A DNA stretch of 64,000 nt from Hyalella azteca. Its lineage: Eukaryota; Arthropoda; Malacostraca; Amphipoda; Hyalellidae. A program made the translations under genes and the position numbers. The stretch lies in NCBI RefSeq assembly GCF_000764305.2, contig NW_025931313.1, forward strand, positions 1 through 64,000. The letters run 5' to 3'. The notes beneath the pieces are model-generated. The model searched no databases. It saw only the letters and a list, made by a program, of their open reading frames with translations, and was not told the DNA's origin. Below are positions 48,651 through 59,815 of the stretch, piece by piece. Numbering within the stretch: position 1 is the stretch's first letter; the number at the start of each line of letters is the position of its first letter.

Positions 48651-48949
48651 ATAACACCTTAACACCCTAACCCGCGAGAAAGTCAGATCCTAACTCTGGA
48701 AGTTACACTCTAACTTGTGAGACAGTCAGATCCTACACTTAGAAAATAAGTGGGTCAGAATAACCCACTTAGCTTGAGGCAACGGCCTTTCCCGAGATAA
48801 ATGCATCAGATTAGCTCACTATCAGTTTTTTTAGTCATAATGACCGAGCCGTGACACACTCACGTGAGTCACATCATACTCGCACACAGCCGTGACTCCC
48901 ATAAGTAGATCACACTGACCCACTTATTTATCTTGACACAAAGGATGGT

Positions 48950-49010
48950 CCAGGAATAAGTATAGCACTAGTAGTATAGTACAGCAGTAGTAGTATAGTA
49001 TAGCACTCAC
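48950..49010 (-). repeat. short repeat directly after the PKC exon donor
   Basis: Plus strand 'agtagtatagtatagcact' words repeat three to four times; the first minus-strand unit is the donor itself (gtgagtgctatactata). Confidence 0.6.
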
Positions 49011-49151
49011 GATTTTGGGCTTGAAGGGCGGCTGGACTTCTCTGTTCTCGAGGCGCCCCCAGTCGATGCGGCGGTAGAACAAGTGCGTCCTGATGTCTTC
49101 CTCCCCCGTGGGCCCGCAGCCCAGCCTCTTAGCGGGCTGCTTCGTCAGCAG
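49011..49151 (-). CDS. PKC: conventional PKC exon: kinase subdomain XI and start of C-tail
   Basis: 47 codons, [20 protein letters not shown] through to PPFKPKI. It contains the RLGCG motif that ends the kinase domain and the FFRRIDW segment typical of conventional and novel PKCs. Acceptor ctcccgtcag (49152-49153) and donor ATC|GTGAGT (49011/49010) are both strong and leave phase 0 at each end. The phase-0 donor is shared by both terminal exons (35816 and 28509), making this the branch point for alternative C-termini. Confidence 0.95.
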
Positions 49152-49359
49152 CTGACGGGAGGACAGTAATAAATTAATTCTAAAAATAAAACGGAATAAA
49201 TTAAAAAGAAATCATGAACAATAACTGATCATCGGTAGGAATTTTTTCGGTCCTCAGATTCAATGAAAAAATTTCGAACACTAAAAGTCTTTCTGACTTC
49301 CATGAAAAAATATCATAAATAATAAGAAGAATGCCAAAAATATCGCTAATAAACTCAAG

Positions 49360-49810
49360 CAGAGGTCTTTAGAATCTTTGCAGAGGTTCATTAGATTCCT
49401 TTTAGACGACCTTAGACTCCTTTCAGAAGGGCTTAGGGAAGGAGTCCTAATGTATAAAACGCCACCACCACCTCACGCTCTTGCAGAGGTCCTTGGAGAG
49501 GGACTTAGGATAAGAGTCCTATAATGTATGAAATACGATCAATGACTCACTCCCTAACAGAGGTCCTAAGACTTGGAGTAGGACTAGCAATTCATACAAC
49601 ACAGTGAGTTACTCACGGCCTTGCAGAGGTCCTTAGCCTCCTTGGATAGCGACTTGAGGTAGGAGACGCCATTTAACAAGGCAATATACTCACGCCCTTG
49701 CAGAGGTCCTTACTCTCCTTCGACAGGGACTTTGGGTAGGAGACGCAATGTAACAAGGCCTTCTACTCACGCCCTTGCAGAGGTCCTTAGAGCACTGGAT
49801 GATCTGGGAT
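49360..49810 (-). repeat. tandem array of PKC exon-plus-donor copies (~65 bp, five to six)
   Basis: Minus-strand copies of the exon segment ending in KDLCK and a following GTGAG donor recur at about 49.40, 49.48, 49.56, 49.64, 49.70 and 49.78 kb. Readings include DSYPKSLSKDLCKS, one with stops (SYSKS, stop, DLC), VSYLKSLSKEAKDLCKA and VSYPKSLSKESKDLCKG. Units are separated by about 20-30 intron-like bases. At least three keep open frames and canonical donors. Confidence 0.85.
49694..49744 (-). CDS. PKC: conventional PKC exon: kinase subdomain X (best of several tandem copies)
   Basis: The minus strand reads VSYPKSLSKESKDLCKG then GTGAGTAT. This matches the alpha-helical segment that follows the 'EHN' of PKC kinase domains (VSYPKS.SKEA..ICKG in the family). 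The phase-0 donor fits LLTK at 49151. Its 5' limit is uncertain: an AG lies 15 bases upstream (giving ALLHC before VSY), but the longer exon expected in the family, with the DWW and GxPPF motifs, is not seen. A sibling copy at 49630-49680 (VSYLKSLSKEAKDLCKA) is equally open, so which copy is used cannot be decided from sequence. Confidence 0.7.
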
Positions 49811-49814
49811 ACGG

Positions 49815-50860
49815 AAGGAGTACTAAGAGAATGGTTGTAGTGGGTAATGATCTGCTATATGTAGGGAGTGGTACAATGGTGTTAGGGAATTGAAACTACA
49901 GATTTCAAGAGAGTGTTTTCGGAAGTGTCTTTCATTGCAAGCCTTTGTTGGGGTCCACGTTAAAGTACTATAAGTACGGCTGGACGAACCTGGACAACCC
50001 CAGCAATGGTACCAAGATCAGGAATGGTAGTAGATGATATGCACCACGTACCAATTTGTGTACTACTACCAAGTCCATCAGTGGTACCGTAAGGTTCAGT
50101 ACATCTTATAGTCGATTCTGGTGTATCAAAGCAGCAGATTGTTTATTCCAAATAATGTAGCACCAATAATTATCTATTGAATGAAAACAACAATTTATTA
50201 AACCTTGTTCAATAAATCGTGTCCGAATGACCACTCCCACCGGCGGTTAAGACAAGAAAAAATTGCGTCACGATGTTGTGTATTGAGCGAAACAAACTGT
50301 CTTAAAATTTTTTCACGTCTATGAATGAGGAAAAACCAGAACGGAGGCTGTGGGCTTGTCAAGTAGAACGTTGATAAGTTCAACATTTTCCTGGGAGCAG
50401 TAAAGTGTATAAACCTTTGGTAACGCGTTGGTGTTGAATGAAGAATTAAGTTAGGAACTGGAGTATATTAGAGAAAAACTTCTGAGCGAAAGACATAAAC
50501 AAGTTGAGTTGAAGGCGAGTCGAAAAAATAATTTGAAATGTGAACGATGCATTAGTGAAAAATATAACTCAGGACTGACTGCAGTGAGTGTCAGAGAGAG
50601 AGCATTTTCTCATCGACAAAAACGTGAAGTTACGGACATACGGACGGACAGAAAGACGGACAGAAAGACGGACATGACGAGCACATAAGCGCCTTTTTTC
50701 CATAAATGAGAAAATGAGCTAAAAATGAATAATTTTATTTTTTTAAAGAAGAATAAGTAAATTCAGCAAATTTTCAATAAAACCGTAGAGGCCATTCATC
50801 AGTTCATCCAGCTAGTGTACGATATGTTTCCACTGAATATATGTTAAATGATTTTTTTTC
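49815..50860. other. PKC intron; expected kinase exon not found
   Basis: This stretch should hold the exon for subdomains VIII-IX (family motif SVDWWAFGVLLYEM). I read it on the minus strand and found no match. A small 'acggacagaaagacggacag' repeat is at 50636-50682. Confidence 0.5.
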
Positions 50861-50864
50861 ATTT

Positions 50865-51641
<777 letters not shown>

Positions 51642-51895
51642 TTAGAAATTAAAAAGTCAAAATAATCCGACAAAAAATCACCATATTGTTGAATACTTTC
51701 CCAGTTATGAAACGAAAAGTCGGTCAAAAATACGTGATAATGATAAGAAACGAATGAAGTAGAATTATCACGAAAGCTACGCACTAGGTAGGAATAACAT
51801 ATAAATAAGAAATATGCATGGAGCTTTTGAAAAGATTCAGCCAGTGACATACAAAGATACAGAAAGATCTGAACGACGTCGGTCAGGATTAGGCT

Positions 51896-52345
51896 ATGTT
51901 TTATGTTAAGTTAGGTTATGATATGATAGGTTATGTTATGATAGGTTATATTATGGTAGGCTATTTTATGATAGGTTATATTATGGTAGGCTATTTTATG
52001 ATAGGTTATATTATGATAGATTATGTTATGATAGGTTATGCTATGATAGGTTATGTTATGGTAGGCTATGTTATGATAGGTTATGCTATGATAGGTTATG
52101 TTATGATAGGTTATGTTTTGATAGGTTATGTGAGGATAAATTCTGTCCTGTTATATTATGCTAGGTTATGTTTCTAATGCTAGGTTATTTTATCTTAGAT
52201 TTTGCTAGGTTATGTTACGTTTGTTATGCTACAGGTAGGTTATGTCATGTAAGGTTCTGCTAGCAGCTAGTATATAGGCGAAGCTAGGTTAAGGATAAAT
52301 TGCGCTAAGTAATGCTAGGTTATGTTAGTTGAGTAGGTAGGTTAT
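51896..52345 (-). repeat. 15-bp minisatellite after PKC exon donor
   Basis: Plus-strand unit ataggttatgttatg, about 16 good copies at 51896-52150 and decayed words up to the donor. The minus-strand intron starts gtgagtgataacctacc, which resembles the repeat word. The 93-codon plus ORF here (MIGYVMIGY-type) is a product of the repeat. Confidence 0.9.
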
Positions 52346-52351
52346 CACTCA

Positions 52352-52447
<96 letters not shown>

Positions 52448-52739
52448 TCAACACAAGACGTCTTCAATTGTGTTGACACTATACGGGGTGGATGCTGTTG
52501 ACATCTTAGTACACAATAAACAAGTTGGTAAACATTTCAAAATGCTGAGTTAGCAACTAAATTACGAAATATATTGTTTCAAACTTAGGACTAATTAAGA
52601 AGTTGCTTTACGGTACTCATAATCCAGAACGCATATTATAACATTTATATTTTCTCTAGTGCTATACTGCTATTCGTACGACACTACCACAATTCTCGCG
52701 TTGTTGGAGCTGCTGTTGTTTTGGCTGCTCACTGGAGGA

Positions 52740-52895
52740 GTGCTTATACCGCGTGTCCTAATGCTATAGCTACGTACTAATGCTATAGCTACGGCGCTCA
52801 CCATGGTCTGCAAGTGTCCTAATGCTATAGCTACGTACTAATGCTATAGCTACGTACTAATGCTATACCTACGTACTAATGCTATAGCTACGGGC
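52740..52895 (-). repeat. ~18-19-bp repeat plus copied PKC exon end
   Basis: Plus strand 'tactaatgctatagctacg' units repeat about six times. At 52797-52820 a second copy of the exon end occurs: on the minus strand it reads cacttgcagaccatg|gtgagc, paralleling the true end tgcttccagaccatg|gtcagc at 52900. The copied donor is the better consensus. Confidence 0.82.
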
Positions 52896-52899
52896 TGAC

Positions 52900-53052
52900 C
52901 ATGGTCTGGAAGCAGGAGTGCAGCTGTACCAGGAAGGGAGGCTTGCCAGCGAGCGCGAGCACCCGCTTCTCTATCATGGTACACTCGACGTCATCGTCCT
53001 GGATGATGATGTCTTTCTTCAGGATCTTGATGGCGTACAGCTCGTCTGTGCC
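52900..53052 (-). CDS. PKC: conventional PKC exon: VAIK lysine and alpha-C helix
   Basis: 51 codons, [20 protein letters not shown] through to LHSCFQTM. It includes the ATP-anchoring Lys (YAIKILKK) and the alpha-C Glu ([16 protein letters not shown]). The acceptor aaatggcag (53053-53054) is good. The donor ATG|GTCAGC at 52900/52899 is weaker than its copy about 95 bp further on. Phase 0 at both ends agrees with neighbours at 54735 and 52444. Confidence 0.95.
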
Positions 53053-53099
53053 CTGCCATTTATATATAATTTACGTGAATTAAAGAAGATTAGCTGAGA

Positions 53100-53980
53100 T
53101 AGAAAGTAAATGAATAAATAAATAAATTAAGGGAAATTTTTTAGAATGGGTATAACAATTACGTAAATGAAAGATAATTTTCCAAACGAAAAAGACTTGA
53201 AATTTTAGAAGTTGAGAGAATTTCAAAGTTCGAGTTTTTCAAATCGTGATTTATTATAGAAAATATTTCCTCAAACGTCGAACTTCCATAACAAGCATTT
53301 CCATAAAATCCCATGCGTCCGCGGCCTGACATCAAAACATTCTCAAGAAGGCCAAGAATTTCAAAGAAGCGAAATTTCTGAGTACAAAATTGTAGTGAAA
53401 TCGCTATATATTCGTAATTCTTTCAAGTTTATTCATCTTAACCCGCCACATCTATCTTATTCACCGTAATTCACCACATACAGCTTAATCACCTTAACTC
53501 TCACAACTCTAATAAACCTTGGCAATTATTATTCCTATAATTATAATTTCAAAATTATTTTTCAAGTGTAATTCACTGAAATTATTACCGAAAAAATTCC
53601 CATATCACACTGACGCTCACAGCGTCCAATTATAACAACATTACCGGAGCTCAGCCTGCAGCTAATGTTCTTACGTCAGAAATTCACTAACAATTCGCTA
53701 AGTAATATTACTTAAAACATTTTCTTATTAAACTGCAGAATCTGGCAGCTAAATAATTATAAAGAATACAGAAAAAGCTGAAGTTTAGGCCTACGTTGCC
53801 TGCAGCGACAGCTTCTGTCGACCGCAGGCTGTTGGTGACAGCGGCTCACGTAGAGAAAAATATTCCTGATATAAATACCTGATATAGATAAATAGATGTA
53901 GTAAAAATATACCTCACATAGATACGTATAGACCTCAAAAAATATATAAACATGATTAAACTGTACATAACTGATTTAGG
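53100..53980. other. PKC intron, no supported gene
   Basis: AT-rich; loose 'tatacctgatatagata' words near 53865-53930. Confidence 0.4.
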
Positions 53981-53986
53981 TATATA

Positions 53987-54228
53987 CAGTGGGTGCAAAA
54001 AGCAAAAATTATCCGACACAAAGGAAAAACTTTGCGGAAAGGAAACATTAACTTTTACCAAATTGCAATTAATAAGTTAACATTTAATGATCTTGTTGTT
54101 GTTTTGCTATGATATTTGTATTTGCCATGCAAATTTAAATTAGAATTGCGTTTTTTATGTTATTTTGTTGAATAGGTCTTAATTAAATAAAGTTTGTCCT
54201 TTGTGTCGCATACTTTTCGCACCCATTG
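53987..54228. mobile_element. Tc1/mariner-type MITE (242 bp) with TA target sites
   Basis: TA flanks both ends (53985-53986 and 54229-54230). The left end is CAGTGGGTGCAAAAAGC; the right end reverse-complements to CAATGGGTGCGAAAAGTATG. Both continue with 'CGACACAAAGGAAAAACTTT' / 'CGACACAAAGGACAAACTTT', giving imperfect inverted repeats of about 50 bp. TA duplication and CAGTGGGTGC-type ends fit the Tc1/mariner superfamily. No ORF. Confidence 0.8.
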
Positions 54229-54454
54229 TACTATATATACCTGATTCAGATATATACCAGTCATATATATATATACCTGATGTATATAGATAGATCAGGG
54301 GTATATGAAAAAACATTTACCGGCGGCTAGCGCTTCAAGAACAAAGCGCAGTTAAGTTTATTGGAAGAAATCTTGAAGTTCATGTAGAATTTACTTGAAT
54401 AATAAAAGATTTACTAAGAAAAATACCAGCAGCATCTTATAGCGGCCTTTTTAA

Positions 54455-54760
54455 CGCACCTTTCTCTCAGCGAGCAGCACCTTATAGCAACCCTTTAACG
54501 CACCTTCCTCTCAGCGAGCAGCACCTTATAGCAACCCTTTAACGCCCCTTTCTCTCAGCGAGCAGCACCTTATAGCATCCCTTTAACGCCCCTTCCTCTC
54601 AGCGAGCAGCACCTTATAGCCTGTCTCTTATACACATCTAGATGTGTATAAGAGACAGGTNCAACACCTTATAGCTACCCTTTCACGCACCTTTCTCTAA
54701 GCGAGCAGCACCTTATAGCAACCCTTTAACGCACCTTTCTCTCAGCGAGCAGCACCTTGC
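54455..54760 (-). repeat. ~43-44-bp minisatellite made of PKC exon end plus donor
   Basis: About six to seven plus-strand units of 'cctttctctcagcgagcagc' plus 'accttatagcaaccctttaacgca'. On the minus strand each begins AAGGTGCTGCTCGCTGAGAG then AAAG|GTGCGT, which is the last codons (KVLLAERK) and donor of the exon at 54735-54890. The array is interrupted by an adapter sequence. Confidence 0.93.
54621..54661. other. Nextera mate-pair junction adapter retained in the assembly
   Basis: 38 bp at 54621-54658 are CTGTCTCTTATACACATCT joined to its reverse complement. This is the Tn5 mosaic-end junction made in Nextera mate-pair libraries. An undetermined base (n) follows at 54661. It is not biological sequence and marks an unreliable join within the repeat. 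Confidence 0.97.
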
Positions 54761-54890
54761 CAAAGGACCCCTTTCCAAGCACCATCAACATGTTGAAGTC
54801 GGTAGCGCGGATCACGTCTCGCTTGGACATGTTCGACGGCACGTCGTTGGGTACAGCAGGCGCCACGGGACGCTTGTTGATACTCAGCGT
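54735..54890 (-). CDS. PKC: conventional PKC exon: end of hinge and glycine-rich loop
   Basis: 52 codons from TLSINKRPVAPAVPNDV to KVLLAERK. The first half is variable hinge (V3); then DFNMLMVLGKGSFGKV is the start of the kinase domain with the ATP-binding GKGSFG loop. Acceptor cctcgcccag (54891-54892) and donor AAG|GTGCGT (54735/54734) are both phase 0. The exon end has been copied into the adjoining minisatellite, so tandem donors follow it. Confidence 0.95.
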
Positions 54891-54959
54891 CTGGGCGAGG
54901 TAACAAAGTTCATTATTGATATTTTTATTAAACAATATCAGTTAATAATGTCACTTTGA

Positions 54960-56040
54960 AGAAAGCAGTTAAATGGTGTGTGATAACAACACGCTTTCCC
55001 TCACCATTAACGGGCGTCAGAGTGTGATAACGAAAAGTTATTTTCTTTATATTTGTTATACATTATCAGTCTAGGTAATGCACTATAATAGTCGTTACTT
55101 TTACTAAAGAATATCAGTCGAGATAATGCATTATTGTGGCGTGTCATTACATAGCGCTTCCATCTTCAATAATAGGCGTCTGGTCGTGGTAAATAGCGTC
55201 TTAATTTCGTAACGCAAGGTTTACTTTTGTTGCCTTCATTATATAGGATCACTTTAGTTAAAAATATCAGTTTAAATATTGCAATTGAGTGGTGTGTGGT
55301 AAGACGCTTCCCTAAACCATTAATCGGTGTTTAGTAGTCGTAACAAAAGGTTCACTTTCGTGAGTTTTAGTGCAGAATATCAGTTTGAGTGATGCACTAT
55401 GATGGCTTCATCTCACAACGTTTTCCATCACTATATATCAACGGAAATAGTGTGGAAGCTTGAATACTTTGTAACCTGTACGATTAGAGATTACTATCTT
55501 CAAGTTCACGGGCAATCGGATTTTAAATGAGATTATCAGATTATCATAAGCTATCAATCATATCATAAGCTATCATTATAGATACCTATACGTATTATAA
55601 ATAACAATATGTTGAAGGAGTTGCGCAGGATTGTTTACTGACCAAATAATCTGCTTATGAAAAATATAATTCGGTGATGTTATTGAATTAAAAATATTGT
55701 CTCAACAGATTTTATTTTTCGAAATAACAAATACAACCATATTTTATCACAAATATTAAAAAGTTTATGCTATGGGGCATCGTTAGGGCATCAGATTCAG
55801 TATTTTATCAAATATTCATTAGGAAGCTTGGCATCACCGACAATAGTTCAAGTGAGGCATGCGAATTCATCATTTAAGTTGTCTTTGTTTTATTATTACA
55901 CACCTGGTAACATTACTATCATTTTTTCTCTGGTATCGTCGCAAGTGTGATGAACTCTGTGGTGACATCACAGCCATGCTGCCTATGAACCATACCACAC
56001 AACACTATCCGTTGTAATACATTGTATGTATTGTGCTTCA
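54960..56040. other. PKC intron, no supported gene
   Basis: Loose long-period similarity between 55010 and 55430 (recurring 'aatatcagttt..gataatgcac' and 'gtcgtaac' phrases about 100 bp apart) suggests an old, decayed tandem repeat. Confidence 0.4.
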
Positions 56041-56064
56041 ATATAACATGTGCTGGAATCCAAC

Positions 56065-56310
56065 TCATGCGATTCCCATGACGCGATTCCCATGATGCAA
56101 TTCCTAAACTGACGCCGCGATTCCTATGCCTTGATTCTAAAACTTACACGATTCCTAAACTTATGAGATTCCTAAACTTACGCAATCCCTAAAGTTACTC
56201 GATTCCAAAACTGATACGATTCCTATGACGTGATTCCCATTCAGATGCAAATTTCTACACTGACACGATGCCAAAACTGATGCTATTCGTAAACTGACGC
56301 GTAAACAGAT
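56065..56310 (+). repeat. degenerate ~19-20-bp minisatellite, about 13 copies
   Basis: Units vary around gcgattcccatgac and acgattcctaaactta. Confidence 0.8.
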
Positions 56311-56499
56311 AGTAAAGTTCCGGAAAAAGGGATTAAAATTTAACATGGATCTTAAGAGTCAGGAAGCTGTAAAAAATTCATATAAAATAATACACATAAA
56401 AGGATGACACGAAAAAAGTTGAAGTTACCGCTCTGAAGTGTAGATATAATTTAAAGGCAGACATAAAGTTTACATTAAAGGCATCGAACAATAAAGATA

Positions 56500-56690
56500 A
56501 GTAGGAGTCAATTTAGCGAAGTAGAAGCCAATGGAGCAAAGTAAGAGTCGATTTGTTAGGTAGGAGTCGATATAGTTAATTAGGAGTCGATATAGTTAAG
56601 TAGGAGTAGATATAGTTAAGTAGGAGTAGATACAGTAAAGTAGGAGTATATTTAGTTAAGTAGGAGTAGATATAGCCTACACAGTGATAG
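56500..56690 (+). repeat. 20-bp minisatellite, about nine copies
   Basis: Unit taggagtcgatatagttaag with gtaga and gtata variants. Part of it lies in the segment repeated exactly at the window end. Confidence 0.88.
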
Positions 56691-56918
56691 ACACAACCGG
56701 CGCCTTAAAAATTACACGTTAAGAAATTACAATAAAAATAAAAACAAAAAGAAAATTTGGAGACAGTGAACATGAAAATGAACGTGAAAAAAGTATAAAG
56801 TGCAAGGGGGATAACCTATCTAGTCTCCGGAGAATGATCTAAGTGGTTCGTTGAAATATTATTAGTGCTATTATTATTATTATTATTAATATTATTATTA
56901 TTATTATTATTACTGAAA
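56560..56918 (+). repeat. 359-bp segment duplicated exactly at 63642-64000 (first copy)
   Basis: Every base I compared matches with a constant offset of 7082, including repeat variants and the (att)n tract; flanks left of 56560 differ. The duplicate runs to the end of the window, so its full length is unknown. Confidence 0.95.
56868..56914 (+). repeat. (ATT)n microsatellite
   Basis: attattatt run with one aat interruption. Confidence 0.9.
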
Positions 56919-56944
56919 TTAAGGGAAGGGGCAGTCTTGACGAA

Positions 56945-57068
56945 CTGAGGGACGAAGCATGCGTTGACATGAGACTGAGGGACGAGGTACGTGAGACTGA
57001 GGACGAGGTACGTGAGACTGAGGGACGAGGTACGTGAGACTGAGGGACGAGGTACGTGAGACTGAGGC
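56945..57068 (-). repeat. 22-bp minisatellite, about five copies
   Basis: Unit gactgagggacgaggtacgt plus ga on the plus strand. It lies about 65 bp past the microexon donor on the transcribed side. Confidence 0.88.
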
Positions 57069-57133
57069 TGGCGAGACAGAACTTGGTATCGCAACGTACA
57101 CGTATCCGTAAGTTTATATACACCGGCAGTTAC

Positions 57134-57160
57134 CTTCATTCTCTCTTCAGCTTCCGCCTC
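57134..57160 (-). CDS. PKC: conventional PKC microexon: acidic hinge segment (9 codons)
   Basis: The minus strand reads EAEAEERMK between an acceptor (tttctttgacaccaaaag, 57161-57162) and donor AAG|GTAACT (57134/57133). It is phase 0 on both sides, matching the donor at 58257 and acceptor at 54890. It would extend the flexible V3 hinge between C2 and kinase domains, the calpain-sensitive region of conventional PKCs. Being 27 nt and symmetric, it could be skipped without a frameshift. Assigned by splice sites and position only, since the hinge is not conserved. Confidence 0.65.
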
Positions 57161-57219
57161 CTTTTGGTGTCAAAGAAAGCAAAAATTTACTCAACAACTT
57201 GAAGAAAATGCGAGCAGAA

Positions 57220-57355
57220 TTTACACTCAGAGAAATGAGCAGACTTTGTCCAAATAGCGACGCACTTTTTGCTTTTGTGTGGATCATCCTGACCCAGTTT
57301 GGCTTGTCAGAAGAGCGTATCAGAGCTACGTGCAGGGAGTGTGTCACTATTTGGG
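57220..57355 (-). repeat. dispersed GGTCAGGATGACCC repeat, copy c (minus orientation)
   Basis: The minus strand has aactgggtcaggatgatcca, 'aaaagtgcgtcgctatttgg' and 'acaaagtctgctcatttctc'. The frame reads NWVRMIHTKAKSASLFGQS, close to the 26329 copy. Confidence 0.65.
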
Positions 57356-57369
57356 CAATATGACTCAAT

Positions 57370-58135
57370 TTTTATGAATTGAGAGGAAATAAAATAGTAG
57401 TGTAGGAAAAATAATTCAGGAGAAGGAATTTCTGATAAAGTTATAATAGAGACGAAGGGAAGGAAGCATGACGATGAGGAGAGCAAGGAGAAGGTAATGG
57501 AGTTCATCCATTTTAATGTCAGAAAAAGAGGCTAAACAAACCATTAAAAAATAAAAAATAAATCTTGCTGGTCGTCGTTTACTAGTAAAGTTTTATTTTC
57601 TTAGTCGCTTTACTGAAAAAACAGAAGCTGAACAAATGAATGCATGGATGTCAACTGCGAATTGCGCTTCTAAATGAGGTAAGATAGTGACTTAAGAAAT
57701 CGTGTTTTTACGGCTACAATAACGGAATATTCGCGAGAGATACGAACTATTGCAACAAGCAAGAAAATAGTACAAAAGAAGCTACAAATGCGTACAGCAT
57801 GTCGCCAAATGATCAACCTAGTTACCGCACAATATTATTTCAACACAGGACGTCAAATAGCAAGGTGAAAGTATATAATTTACTCAAAGGTTATTGAAGA
57901 CATCAAAAAATATGTAAGATACAGCCGATTGAAGTTGATTTTACACTCTGTAAACCAATACATGACTCAGGCTGAGAAATTTCTGAAAGTAGGTATTATA
58001 TAATTTAAAGGACTATTACGAAGACACCACTAAATTATGAACAAAGCCTCTTCTTGAACTCTCATAAGCTTTAATAACTGTGGGTAGGAATCACGAATAT
58101 TTCCCTGAGGATCTCACCGAAGCGAAACTACCCTT
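57370..58135. other. PKC intron, no supported gene
   Basis: No array, element or domain-bearing ORF seen. Confidence 0.4.
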
Positions 58136-58139
58136 ACTC

Positions 58140-58256
58140 AAGCCTATATAGTACCATGAGGGTAGAGAACCTGAATTAATTCAAGTTACCATGAGGTACA
58201 AGTACCTGAACTCAAGCTCAGTACCATGAGGGTTAAGTACCATGAAGGCTAAGTAC
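58140..58256 (-). repeat. repeat of PKC donor-like sequence after exon
   Basis: Plus-strand 'gtaccatgagggttaagtac' units recur about five times with drift. On the minus strand the intron begins AAG|GTACTTAGCCTTCATGGTAC and further GGTACTTA words follow, so the donor heads the repeat. Confidence 0.72.
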
Positions 58257-58385
58257 CTTGAACTTCTCCTTGAGTTTGGCGATGTCGGTGCCCTCAGGTG
58301 GTACCATGACGTTGTAGTACTCGCCCTCTTGGTCCGTGAGCAGCCTGTACCATCCGTCCACGGGGTTCTTGATGATCTCGCTCAC
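58257..58385 (-). CDS. PKC: conventional PKC exon: end of C2 domain
   Basis: 43 codons, VSEIIKNPVDGWYRLLTDQE through to IAKLKEKFK. It carries the GWYRLL and GEYYNVMVPP segments of the last C2 strands in conventional PKCs. Acceptor (gaatggtag, 58386-58387) and donor AAG|GTACTT (58257/58256) are phase 0 at both ends. The SFG|VSE junction with the preceding exon reproduces the family sequence exactly. Confidence 0.95.
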
Positions 58386-58705
58386 CTACCATTCAGAAAA
58401 TCATCACTGGTGATAACCATCACTGACGTAAACTATTTATACTTAAATTAGAAATTAAATCCCAATAAAAATTTTTTATCGTGCGGCCGTTCATCAAATT
58501 TTTTCAATTAATATGCATTCGAATGTCAATACAACGCAGATGAAGGATGTCCCTGCAAAGAGGGAAGCTAAATTTGAACAATATCATCTGTTCTCCCTTT
58601 TGAAATGCATTACCCCAATCTTTTTTTGGGGGGGGGGGGATTTTCTCTACATTTCGAAAGAAGAGATTTATTCCCCCTGCCCCTGATCCCCATTGGGGAA
58701 CTCAC

Positions 58706-58805
58706 CCCAAAAGAGAGGGACCCCATAAAGTCGTTGCGGGAGGTGCGGTCCCAGTCCCAAACTTCGATCAGGAGGCGCCTGTCCTTGTCTTCAGGCTTCA
58801 GCTCC
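58706..58805 (-). CDS. PKC: conventional PKC exon: C2 calcium-binding loop 3
   Basis: One base plus 33 codons, [20 protein letters not shown] then [13 protein letters not shown]. The three aspartates of loop 3 (DWDRTSRND) complete the set of five that ligate Ca2+ in C2, so this is a calcium-responsive PKC. Acceptor tttattag (58806-58807) and donor GGG|GTGAGT (58706/58705) are clear. The first G completes the Leu codon split at 61490. Confidence 0.95.
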
Positions 58806-58839
58806 CTAATAAAGTTCACAGTTTCATTTGTCATTCATA

Positions 58840-59590
58840 TTGATATTCTTTACCTGTATAAACTATATATTATAATTAATACGGCTCTAACTACGTTATC
58901 ATGCATGTATATAAATGATAACATAAGAACTGCAATAAAATATTTTGTTGGGATACCTGTACATATTATCTTATCTACTATCGCAATAAAGAAAATGCGT
59001 TAATTGTTCCGAGAAAATTCCACGGATTTTACTACGAGTATTTAAGTATCTCATATACAAAGAACCATTCCGAGGGGATTGAAACAATACCACAAAAGAA
59101 AGAGTTTGAATGGAAATTTCGAAATTTCGATTCAATCAACATTTTCACTGAAATGTACTTTAGAAATACAATGAATGTGAAGATGACAATATTCTACAAT
59201 AAATATTCGATTATTTTTGGCAGATTGCCTAGGAAAATAAAAGTGTGCTGGATACTTAAATAATATTTTGGTACGCAAACATATGACAACTATCATCACG
59301 TCTTTGATCAAATACAAATATGAATAAGAACATCACAAATTTGATCAAATATGAATGATGTGTAAGCTGAACATATGCATCGGATATTCAAGATGACACA
59401 AACAACACGGTAAGTGTTGATAGGCTGTGTATTTCATTGAAGTTATTTTGAGTGCTTTTATATTCTGCTATAATTAAAAGTGTTCAAAATTAATTTGTTA
59501 ATAAAGAGAACGACACGCAGCGGGAAGTTGCATGCAAGAGAACGCATTTGCAGTGCAACAGAATTGTTTCAGTAAAAGCTTGCAGACGGC
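58840..59590. other. PKC intron, no supported gene
   Basis: Nothing recognised. A G11 homopolymer lies just past the C2 exon donor on its other side, at about 58629-58639. Confidence 0.4.
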
Positions 59591-59639
59591 GACATATGCT
59601 ATGAAGAAAAGCTACATTTCAGATCGAAAAAAAGAAATC

Positions 59640-59815
59640 GAAACTGTGACTGTCTCTGGCAAACAAAGTTCGGCGAAACTGCGACTGTCTCTGGCAAACA
59701 AAGTTCTGCGAAACTGTGAAACAAAGTTCTGCGAAACTGCGACTGTCTCTGGCAAACAAAGTTCTGCGAAACTGCGACTGTCTCTGGCAAACAAAGTTCG
59801 GCGAAACTGAGAACG
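59640..59815 (+). repeat. 35-bp minisatellite, about 4.5 copies
   Basis: The unit joins gcgaaactgcgactgtctct and ggcaaacaaagttct; one copy is internally shortened. ORFs on both strands here are products of the repeat. Confidence 0.9.

Noticed and set aside
51896..52177. 93-codon MIGYVMIGY hydrophobic ORF
   Set aside because: Generated by the 15-bp array after a PKC exon donor, antisense to the gene.
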